Of a DNA stretch of 9,113 nucleotides, positions 1 to 5,250 are shown in pieces (position 1 is the first letter of the stretch; the number at the start of each line of letters is the position of its first letter). The notes under the pieces were generated by a model. That model did no database searches. It had not been told where the DNA came from and was given only the letters and a program-made list of their open reading frames with translations. The DNA is from an uncultured Clostridia bacterium (GTDB taxonomy: Bacteria > Bacillota > Clostridia > Christensenellales > UBA1242): NCBI GenBank assembly GCA_934725795.1, contig CAKVCF010000017.1:1-9113 (forward strand), written 5' to 3'. Made by a program: the position numbers and the translations under genes.

Positions 1-183
1 ATTGACCACACAGACTTGCTTGATGCAATCAAATTGCTTGACGACAGAGAACGTGAGATATTGAACCTTAGATATTTTGTTGGTAAAACACAAATGGAAG
101 TGAGTGATGAGGTTGGTATTTCGCAAGCGCAGGTAAGCCGTTTGGAAAAGAATGCACTGGAACACATACGTAAAAGTTTGTAA
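1..183 (+). CDS. sigG: Sporulation RNA polymerase sigma factor, SigG/SigF type (C-terminal end only)
   Basis: The window begins inside this gene; 60 codons and a TAA stop are visible in frame 1. They encode sigma region 4, the domain that binds the -35 promoter element. The segment LDDREREILNLRYF is the typical start of region 4.1, and GKTQMEVSDEVGISQAQVSRLEK (shown by its parts KTQMEV and SQAQVSRLEK) is the region 4.2 helix-turn-helix; the SQAQVSRLEK stretch is characteristic of the forespore factors SigF and SigG. In sporulating Firmicutes these direct forespore transcription. The following gene is pdaB-like, and pdaB belongs to the forespore/late sporulation programme in Bacillus, which favours SigG; SigF is not excluded because the discriminating N-terminal regions are outside the window. 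The gene is cut by the window edge, not visibly damaged. Confidence 0.9.
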   Translation: MDHTDLLDAIKLLDDREREILNLRYFVGKTQMEVSDEVGISQAQVSRLEKNALEHIRKSL

Positions 184-228
184 AATTATGTTATAGCGGC
201 ATTTTAAATTTTGACTTTAAATTGTTAG

Positions 229-256
229 TTGCCAAATGTGAAAGTGGCTATATATT
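229..256 (+). promoter_or_regulatory. Possible sigma-A promoter between sigG and pdaB
   Basis: TTGCCA (229-234) is separated by 16 bases from TATATT (251-256). Each box has one mismatch to the -35/-10 consensus, with spacing one base short of the ideal. A start near 263 would give a transcript of about 75 bases ending at the terminator at 296-337. In AT-rich DNA such boxes also arise by chance. Confidence 0.25.
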
Positions 257-295
257 GAAAATATAAATATTTAAAATTGTATGTTTCGTTTTGAT

Positions 296-337
296 AAAAA
301 AGGAATTTCGACATTTATTTGTTAAATTCCTTTTTTT
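296..337 (+). terminator. Rho-independent terminator after the sigma factor gene
   Basis: AAAAAAGGAATTT (296-308) pairs perfectly with AAATTCCTTTTTT (324-336), giving a 13-bp stem with a 15-base loop, and the T-run continues to 337. The A-run on the left side means it could also work for leftward transcription. It is the natural end of the sigma factor transcript and separates it from pdaB. Confidence 0.8.
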
Positions 338-354
338 GTTGGCTTATTTTCTAA

Positions 355-390
355 ATTAAGCTGTCATTTTCGGCTTCTATTCAGCTTAAT
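355..390. repeat. Inverted repeat in the leader of pdaB
   Basis: ATTAAGCTG (355-363) and CAGCTTAAT (382-390) are perfect 9-base inverted copies separated by 18 bases. No T-run follows, so it does not look like a terminator. It lies 25 bases before the pdaB start, where it could be an operator or an mRNA hairpin. No protein can be assigned to it. Confidence 0.5.
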
Positions 391-414
391 GTATGTTATA
401 TTAGGAGAGTATCA

Positions 415-1176
415 GTGAAAACTAAACGTTGGAAAATGATAACGCTTGCAGTCTGTGCGATGGTGATTGTGCTTGCTGGTGTGGTGTTAAACTACACAGG
501 ACATGTTGCAGTTGCTGGCACTTACTTTATTAAAGCACGCCGCGTGCCAATCTATGCAGTGCAGACAGAAGAAAACAAATTGTCCATATCTTTTGATGCT
601 GCTTGGGGCGCTGATAAAACCAGTGAGATTATGGATGTGTGTGATAGCTACAACATTAAAGCGACTTTCTTTTTAGTTGGTTTTTGGATTGAAAAATACC
701 CTGAAAAAGTTAAAGAGATACATAATCGTGGCTTTGAAATAGGCATACATAGCAACACTCATCCAGATATGACGAAACTTAGTAAAAGCCAGATTGTTGA
801 AGAACTTTCAACCAACATTAAACTTGTTGAAGATTTAACCAACGAAAAGCCAAAATTGTTCCGTCCACCTTATGGCTATTACAATAACACACTTATTGAG
901 GTGTGCGATTCACTTGGACTTTCTTGCATAGAGTGGAGCGTTGACAGTTTAGACTGGAAAGGTTTATCAGCTTCAGCATTGGCTGGTCGAGTTTGTTCCA
1001 AAGCAAAAGCTGGTGATATTGTGCTTTTCCATAACAATTCAAACAACATAATTCCAGGGCTTAAAATGGTGCTTGAAAGTTTTAAAGTTAAGGATTTGAA
1101 AGTTGTGCCAATTGGTGAACTGATTTACTACGACAATTTTACAATTAACACACAAGGAATACAAATTAAAAAATAA
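415..1176 (+). CDS. pdaB: PdaB-type membrane-anchored polysaccharide deacetylase, sporulation-associated
   Basis: This 253-aa protein starts at GTG, chosen because AGGAGAG (403-409) lies just before it. Residues 8-27 form a hydrophobic N-terminal anchor, so the catalytic domain should face the outside of the membrane (in a forespore, the space between membranes). The NodB/carbohydrate-esterase-4 fold follows from about residue 54: motif 1 FDAAWG (60-65), motif 2 HSNTH (112-116, metal-binding histidines), motif 3 RPPYG (150-154), motif 4 VDSLDW (176-181) and motif 5 LFHN (205-208). Motif 1 has Ala where most deacetylases carry the second Asp of the metal site; the FDAAWG form is what I know from PdaB proteins, so this looks like family character rather than damage. 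In Bacillus, PdaB is needed to maintain spores late in development; its exact substrate is uncertain. The gene ends with two tandem stops, 13 bases before the next start, suggesting co-transcription with the SSB gene. Confidence 0.88.
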   Translation: MKTKRWKMITLAVCAMVIVLAGVVLNYTGHVAVAGTYFIKARRVPIYAVQTEENKLSISFDAAWGADKTSEIMDVCDSYNIKATFFLVGFWIEKYPEKVKEIHNRGFEIGIHSNTHPDMTKLSKSQIVEELSTNIKLVEDLTNEKPKLFRPPYGYYNNTLIEVCDSLGLSCIEWSVDSLDWKGLSASALAGRVCSKAKAGDIVLFHNNSNNIIPGLKMVLESFKVKDLKVVPIGELIYYDNFTINTQGIQIKK

Positions 1177-1189
1177 TAAGGAGAAACAA

Positions 1190-1855
1190 ATGAACAACAC
1201 AACATCTATTGATTTGCAAGACAACAATTTAATTGCAAACAACAAAGTATTTTTGCAGGGGGAAGTGGAAACCAAACCACAATATAATCACACCGCTTTT
1301 GATGAGGATTTTTACACTTTCAATTTAAAAGTGGCAAGATTAAGCGGTCAATATGACATTTTGCCTATAAACATTTCATCACACACAATCGGCTTTGAAA
1401 GTATAAAGCCAGGTGTAACGTTGGCAATTAATGGACAATTTCGCAGCCATAACATGCTTGATGAACAGGGCAAAAGCAGGCTTATTCTTTCAGTTTTTTG
1501 CAAAGAACTTACTGATGTTGATATTAATGCAAATCCAAATGTGATTGAGTTGACAGGTTATGTTTGTAAATCTCCAATTTTCAGGGTTACACCATTCAAT
1601 CGCCAAATTTGTGATGTGTTGCTGGCTGTAAATCGTCAATATAATAAAAGTGATTATATTCCTTGTATATGCTGGGGTAGAAATGCTGAATATGTAAGTT
1701 CGATGGCAATTGGTACAAAAATCACAATCACAGGCAGAGTCCAATCGCGTGAATATAACAAATTGATTGTTGCAACAGGCGCAGTTGAGCGCAAAGTTGC
1801 ATACGAAGTTAGTGTAAATAAAGTTGTTGAAATAGGTAACGAAATTATTGTTTAA
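1190..1855 (+). CDS. Single-stranded DNA-binding protein with two OB folds
   Basis: This is a 221-aa protein; ATG at 1190 is preceded by AAGGAG (1178-1183). The C-terminal half (about residues 117-213) is a clear SSB-type OB fold, with YIPCICWGRNAEYVSS (157-171 region) and GTKITITGRVQSREY (175-189), the strand and loop pattern that holds ssDNA in bacterial SSBs. The N-terminal half (about 17-107) looks like a diverged second OB fold, with FYTFNLKVARLSGQYDILP and GVTLAINGQFRS as the matching strands. Tandem-OB proteins of this size occur in Clostridia as I recall them. It lacks the acidic DDIPF-type tail by which ordinary SSB recruits partners, ending instead in VEIGNEIIV, so it is probably an accessory SSB rather than the replication SSB. 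It probably shares a transcript with pdaB. A phage origin is possible, since phages often carry SSBs, but the tight link to pdaB favours host. Confidence 0.82.
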   Translation: MNNTTSIDLQDNNLIANNKVFLQGEVETKPQYNHTAFDEDFYTFNLKVARLSGQYDILPINISSHTIGFESIKPGVTLAINGQFRSHNMLDEQGKSRLILSVFCKELTDVDINANPNVIELTGYVCKSPIFRVTPFNRQICDVLLAVNRQYNKSDYIPCICWGRNAEYVSSMAIGTKITITGRVQSREYNKLIVATGAVERKVAYEVSVNKVVEIGNEIIV

Positions 1856-1882
1856 TATATTGTTAGTATTGTTATTCACAAC

Positions 1883-1911
1883 TTGACACAGGCTTTTAAT
1901 AGGTGTAAAAT
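1883..1911 (+). promoter_or_regulatory. Sigma-A-type promoter P1 upstream of the sigma-like regulator
   Basis: A perfect -35 TTGACA (1883-1888) is followed after exactly 17 bases by TAAAAT (1906-1911), one mismatch from TATAAT. Expected start is near 1918, which would leave an untranslated leader of about 230 bases before the ATG at 2151. ACAC and GTGT (1886-1889, 1903-1906) form a short dyad across the spacer, which could be a weak operator but is short enough to be chance. Confidence 0.6.
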
Positions 1912-2020
1912 ATTGGCAAAAATTAAAAAATTTATAAGTAATTCTGTCAGTTTTTACATTTTTCAAAATGAATAAAAATATAAGAAAAATTTAAGCATTT
2001 TGTAAAATATAAAACAAATG

Positions 2021-2061
2021 TTCGATAAAATGTGGCAGTTTTGTCGAAAATTCTTGTCGAA
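2021..2061. repeat. Hairpin plus repeated TTGTCGAA boxes between promoters P1 and P2
   Basis: TTCGATAAAA (2021-2030) pairs with TTTTGTCGAA (2039-2048) over 10 positions, with one G-U wobble and an 8-base loop. TTGTCGAA occurs at 2041-2048 and again at 2054-2061, start to start 13 bases apart. The cluster ends about 35 bases before the -35 box of promoter P2, a plausible place for a regulator. No repressor or activator can be assigned to the boxes. Confidence 0.45.
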
Positions 2062-2096
2062 TTATGATTGTTTTTGTAAAAAAATGACACATATGC

Positions 2097-2125
2097 TTGA
2101 CTTTAACCTATTTTTTAAATATACT
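2097..2125 (+). promoter_or_regulatory. Sigma-A-type promoter P2 of the sigma-like regulator gene
   Basis: TTGACT (2097-2102), 17 bases, TATACT (2120-2125): one mismatch in each box with ideal spacing. A start near 2132 gives a short leader that keeps the SD site AGGAG (2139-2143) intact. This supports translation from ATG 2151 and argues against the in-frame TTG at 2097, which would lie within the promoter itself. Confidence 0.7.
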
Positions 2126-2150
2126 TTTTTTAAAAATTAGGAGAAAAGCA

Positions 2151-2678
2151 ATGATTGATATTTACGATTGTGAAGCACTTGTTAAAATTTATCGATTACT
2201 TGATAAAAAATGCACAATAATTGATAAATTTATCAACAATCACGCTTACTATTGTGGACCGTACAGTGAAGAATATAGTGCGGTTGACGTCTATAATGAC
2301 ATTTTAGATTTAATGGAAAGGAAAAACCAACTTATCAACATAAAATTGATGTTAGATACTGCTTTAAACAAACTTGCAGTTGAAGATAAAAAGGTTTTGC
2401 TTATTAAACTTAATTATAATATTTCAATGAATGAGTTTTGTGCAGTTTTAAACCTTAAAGAACGCACAGCATTTAGGCGTATTGAACATGCTTTTTTATG
2501 CTTGGCTGAGGCAATTAACCGAAGCAAATACGCATCTAAACTTGAAAAAATTATTGATAAAGAAGAGTGGATTCGTGCCGTTTGTCAAGACGTAAAAGAA
2601 AGAAGGCAGGCATTTAAAAACCACTCAAATCAAGCCGTTTGTGATATGCAACAAATGGTTGAAGTTAATAATCTGTAA
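2151..2678 (+). CDS. Helical protein with sigma-region-4-like helix-turn-helix, possible phage late-gene regulator
   Basis: This is a 175-aa protein. ATG 2151 is chosen because AGGAG (2139-2143) sits 7 bases upstream and a good promoter lies just before that. Residues 1-70 are predicted helical. Residues 76-122 read like sigma region 4: LAVEDKKVLLIKLNY, then MNEFCAVLNLKERTAFRRIEHA as the helix-turn-helix with the second helix rich in Arg and Thr. The tail (130-175) is charged and helical. Small sigma-like proteins of the ArpU/RinA kind lie just upstream of terminase genes in many Firmicute phages and switch on late transcription; the size, domain and position here fit that role, but I do not recognise the exact family. 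A small terminase subunit is an alternative, because such proteins also carry helix-turn-helix domains and none is otherwise complete here. Its 3' end overlaps the opposite-strand gene by 14 bases. Confidence 0.6.
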   Translation: MIDIYDCEALVKIYRLLDKKCTIIDKFINNHAYYCGPYSEEYSAVDVYNDILDLMERKNQLINIKLMLDTALNKLAVEDKKVLLIKLNYNISMNEFCAVLNLKERTAFRRIEHAFLCLAEAINRSKYASKLEKIIDKEEWIRAVCQDVKERRQAFKNHSNQAVCDMQQMVEVNNL

Positions 2679-3432
2679 CTTCTTTTTGTTTTGTGCGTTT
2701 TGTGCCAATAACTTTTGAGCTGCGCATAATTAGATAAACAACCAAACATGCAGGCACAGACAAAATTGCAATGATAATTCCTGTCGCTTTATTTTCAAGC
2801 GGAAGTGAAGTCTTTTCTGGTTCGTCAGCATTAAAATTTGGAGCATTAGTGTAACTTACTTCTTCACTGTTTATAGGCAAAGGGTTTGGCAATTCATCGC
2901 AAAAATCACTATATACATAGCCGTAATAATCTTTATCTGCGCTATACTTACAATAATACCAAACATTGGTTCGCCCTTCAATTAAACTATCACCAACAAT
3001 TTTGCCATAATATGTTAAATTTCGGCTTAAATTTGGAATATAAACCACTTGATTTGAGCTGCTTGTTTTTGTGGTTGGACTGGTTCGCATATCGCGGCTA
3101 AGTTCGGCAAAAACCCTAAAACTTGTATCATTAAGATAAGGTGTTTGTGGAGTCCCTACAACAGTCATCACCTTATCTTTTTTTACATAGCCATAAAAAT
3201 CTTTATATTTAACTTTAAAAAAGTTGCTGCCAGCATCATCAAGCAGCTGAACAAAGTAGGTTTTAGGCAGAACAAACAACACGTTGGTGTAGTCTTCCGC
3301 TTCGATTGGTGTTTTGTATAGTTTGACGTCTTCTTGCAAAACGCGTGCAAAATAGGTTTGAGTTTGGCTTGCAAAGCAGGGTGCGCCAAAATTATTGGTT
3401 AAAAAAATCAACAAACATAATAAGATTGCCAT
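2665..3432 (-). CDS. Secreted, C-terminally membrane-anchored SH3-like protein
   Basis: This 255-aa protein is on the strand opposite to its neighbours. Residues 1-22 look like a signal peptide (hydrophobic LLCLLIFL, then a plausible signal peptidase I site after CFA). The mature part has two bacterial SH3-like repeats, about 28-90 (VKLYKTP ... FFKVKYKDFYGYVKKDKV) and 104-178 (WYYCKYSADKDYYGYVYSDF); the aromatic YGYV at the end of each repeat is the usual closing strand. A Pro/Asn/Glu-rich linker (181-214) leads to one membrane helix (217-236) and a Lys/Arg-rich cytoplasmic tail. This predicts an extracellular domain tethered to the membrane. SH3-like domains of this kind often bind cell wall, but no catalytic domain is present. 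No SD site precedes the ATG, and a stop codon lies four codons upstream, so this is the only ATG start. It could be a prophage cargo gene or a host gene at the phage edge. Confidence 0.72.
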   Translation of the reverse strand: MAILLCLLIFLTNNFGAPCFASQTQTYFARVLQEDVKLYKTPIEAEDYTNVLFVLPKTYFVQLLDDAGSNFFKVKYKDFYGYVKKDKVMTVVGTPQTPYLNDTSFRVFAELSRDMRTSPTTKTSSSNQVVYIPNLSRNLTYYGKIVGDSLIEGRTNVWYYCKYSADKDYYGYVYSDFCDELPNPLPINSEEVSYTNAPNFNADEPEKTSLPLENKATGIIIAILSVPACLVVYLIMRSSKVIGTKRTKQKEVTDY

Positions 3433-3438
3433 AACTTG

Positions 3439-3471
3439 ATTTTAACATAACAAATTTGATTTATCTTGGCA
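3439..3471 (-). promoter_or_regulatory. Weak candidate promoter for the SH3-like gene
   Basis: On the minus strand TAAAAT (3444 down to 3439) lies only 6 bases before the ATG at 3432, and an overlapping TATGTT (3449-3444) has CTGCCA 17 bases upstream, each 4 of 6 to consensus. Either would start the mRNA at or within a few bases of the ATG, consistent with the absence of an SD site. The match is weak. Confidence 0.25.
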
Positions 3472-3526
3472 GGTTTGTGGCAAATTTGACTTATTTTAGG
3501 ATTAATATGCAAGAAACAAATTTGAT
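3451..3526. repeat. Direct repeats CAAATTTGAY at the start of the terminase gene
   Basis: CAAATTTGAT (3451-3460), CAAATTTGAC (3481-3490) and CAAATTTGAT (3517-3526) share a 9-base core that contains the palindrome CAAATTTG. The first two copies are exactly 30 bases apart and match at 16 of 19 positions when extended rightwards (TTAT, TT). They span the gap between the divergent SH3-like and terminase genes and run into the terminase coding region. They could be regulator sites or part of a packaging recognition region. Confidence 0.4.
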
Positions 3527-4934
3527 AGAGCAAATTTTGGAAATAGAAGCAGAGCAAAAAAAGAGAATTGAAAACAATAAACTTAAATTTTACAACACTG
3601 GTAAAGTTAAACATTTAAAACAAATTGCCTTTCACCAATGTCAAAAGAAAAACCGCTGGGTTTTTGGTGGCAATCGCACTGGTAAAACAGAATGCGGTGC
3701 AGCTGAAGTGGTATATATGGCACGTGGTTGCCACCCTTATAGGAAAATCACAAAAGCAACTTCGGGTTGGGTTGTGAGTTTAAGCACACAGGTTCAACGT
3801 GATGTTGCACAAAGCAAACTGCTTAAATACATTAATCCAGATTGGATTGAAGATGTTGTTATGTTATCTGGCAGAAAAGATAGTTACGAAAACGGCATAA
3901 TTGATTACATTTTAATTAAAAATGTGTTTGGCACTGTCAGCAAAATTGGCTTTAAAAGTTGCGACCAAGGGCGTGAAAAATTTCAAGGTACAAGCCTTGA
4001 TTATGTGTGGTTTGATGAAGAACCGCCATATGACATTTATCAAGAGTGTCGCATGCGTGTTTTGGACACTGACGGAGATATATTTGCCACAATGACACCG
4101 CTTAAAGGTATGACTTATGTGTATGACGAAATTTATTTAAACAAATTTAACGATCCAAATGTATGGTGTGAATTTATATCTTGGCAAGATAATCCATATA
4201 TCAGCAAACAGGCAATTGAAGCGATGCAAGCGGGTATGTCGCAAGACGAATTGCGTTCACGTGAGTTTGGGCAGTTTGTTGATGTTGGAGGTAGAGTTTA
4301 CCCTGAATTTGATGAAAATGTTAATGTTATAGAACCTTTTGATATTCCGTTTGATTGGCAAGATAAATTGTCAATAGATCCAGGGCTTAAAAATCCATTA
4401 TCTTGCCATTGGTATGCAGTGGATTATGACGGCAATGTTTATGTGGTGGCGGAGCATTATGACCGTGATAAAGATATATCATATCACAGCGAACGCATAC
4501 ACCAAATTTGCGAGCAACTGCATTGGCACAGAAATTCAAATGGTATGATTGAAGCCTTGATTGATAGTGCAGCAAACCAAACAACTTTGGCTTCACGCAA
4601 AAGCGTTGCAGACTTATTTTATGACTATGGAGTGCTGGTTAACACCAATGTGAATAAAGATGTTTTCAGTGGCATTCAGCGTGTTAAAGCATATTTAAAA
4701 AACAGTTTAGGGCAGACCCGCTTGTTTATATTCAACACTTGCACAAATATGATAAGAGAAATTAAAGGCTACCGTTGGGGCAAAGGTGATAGCCCTGTTA
4801 AAGTTGATGACCACAGCATGGACGAGCTTAGATATTACATTATGTCCCGCCCTGAAAACAAACCACCAAAGCAGGAGCAAAGCGAAATTGCACGTGAAAA
4901 GGAGAGATTGATAAAGTTGATGAAAAGAAGGTGA
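3507..4934 (+). CDS. terL: Phage terminase large subunit (packaging ATPase and nuclease)
   Basis: This 475-aa protein is the motor that cuts concatemeric phage DNA and pumps it through the portal into the procapsid. The N-terminal ATPase shows Walker A GGNRTGKT (residues 54-61), Walker B YVWFDEEPP (166-174, Asp170 and Glu171) and the coupling motif ATMTPLKG (194-201). The C-terminal RNase H-like nuclease shows its acidic residues in SIDPG (Asp291), LIDSA (Asp353) and VDDHSMDELRY (Asp434/435, Asp439). All key residues are present, so it looks intact. I start it at ATG 3507, giving MQETNLIEQ; the only SD is a weak TTAGG (3496-3500). An in-frame TTG at 3456 would add 17 residues but has no SD and overlaps the repeat region. 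The next gene starts 5 bases after the stop. No complete small subunit gene precedes it. Confidence 0.95.
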   Translation: MQETNLIEQILEIEAEQKKRIENNKLKFYNTGKVKHLKQIAFHQCQKKNRWVFGGNRTGKTECGAAEVVYMARGCHPYRKITKATSGWVVSLSTQVQRDVAQSKLLKYINPDWIEDVVMLSGRKDSYENGIIDYILIKNVFGTVSKIGFKSCDQGREKFQGTSLDYVWFDEEPPYDIYQECRMRVLDTDGDIFATMTPLKGMTYVYDEIYLNKFNDPNVWCEFISWQDNPYISKQAIEAMQAGMSQDELRSREFGQFVDVGGRVYPEFDENVNVIEPFDIPFDWQDKLSIDPGLKNPLSCHWYAVDYDGNVYVVAEHYDRDKDISYHSERIHQICEQLHWHRNSNGMIEALIDSAANQTTLASRKSVADLFYDYGVLVNTNVNKDVFSGIQRVKAYLKNSLGQTRLFIFNTCTNMIREIKGYRWGKGDSPVKVDDHSMDELRYYIMSRPENKPPKQEQSEIAREKERLIKLMKRR

Positions 4935-4938
4935 GCCT

Positions 4939-5250
4939 ATGCAAAATTTGCTTGATGCAACAACAATAAAGGCAATCAAACAATGTGTTTCTGGTTTGGT
5001 TGTGTGTGAAACAACAAGCGAATATCTGCTTGATGAAGACACTGGTAAAATGAAACTGGTTAAGCAGAAAAAGGTTGAAAAAAGCATACCGCCAAACACA
5101 GATATTATCAAATTGTTGTATCAAAAAACCGAAGATAAAACAAATTTTGAAAAATACACTGACGAAGAATTAGAACAAACCAAACAAAAACTTTTAAAAC
5201 AGTTAAAGGAGAAGTCAAATGACAGTGCAACCAGCAAAAATAAGGGTTAA
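4939..5250 (+). CDS. Small protein resembling the C-terminal part of a terminase small subunit
   Basis: This is a 103-aa protein; ATG 4939 follows AAGGTGAG (4928-4935), which contains the terL stop. I see a pattern shared with many Firmicute phage small terminases: an Ala/Ile-rich helix (IKAIKQCVSG), an ETT-x-EY segment (24-29), a charged strand pair (TGKMKLVKQKKVEK), then IPPNTDIIKLLYQK (50-63), comparable to the PP(D/N)T-aIIf-LKnr motif that closes the oligomer core in those proteins. The helix-turn-helix DNA-binding domain that normally precedes this part is absent. The tail (73-103) is Lys/Glu-rich and probably helical. If real, this would be a shortened TerS located after TerL instead of before it. 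The similarity is recalled from family patterns, not measured. The gene overlaps the next by 32 bases. Confidence 0.5.
   Translation: MQNLLDATTIKAIKQCVSGLVVCETTSEYLLDEDTGKMKLVKQKKVEKSIPPNTDIIKLLYQKTEDKTNFEKYTDEELEQTKQKLLKQLKEKSNDSATSKNKG

Noticed and set aside
397..402. TGTTATATT as an extended -10 promoter for pdaB
   Set aside because: A start about 7 bases later would remove the SD at 403-409, so it cannot serve this gene well.
1490..1966. Long minus-strand frame opposite the SSB gene
   Set aside because: It is Cys/Asn/Phe/Ile-rich without domain character and lies opposite a well-supported gene; an AT-rich shadow.
2018..2140. 40-codon frame in the leader of the sigma-like gene
   Set aside because: It has no SD, unremarkable composition and covers promoter P2; kept only as a note under the tandem-promoter finding.
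2097..2150. TTG start adding 18 residues to the sigma-like protein
   Set aside because: The TTG is the -35 box of promoter P2 and has no SD; ATG 2151 has AGGAG at the right distance.
2665..3432. Lipoprotein signal in the SH3-like protein (Cys19)
   Set aside because: The residues before Cys19 (GAP) do not form a lipobox because of the Pro; a cleavable signal peptide plus C-terminal helix fits better.
3456..3506. Upstream TTG start for terminase, adding 17 residues
   Set aside because: No SD precedes it and it runs through the repeat region; ATG 3507 gives a typical N-terminus and has at least a weak TTAGG.
4707..5124. Two minus-strand frames opposite the end of terL and the following small gene
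   Set aside because: No SD, low-complexity hydrophobic composition, and opposite strongly supported + strand genes.
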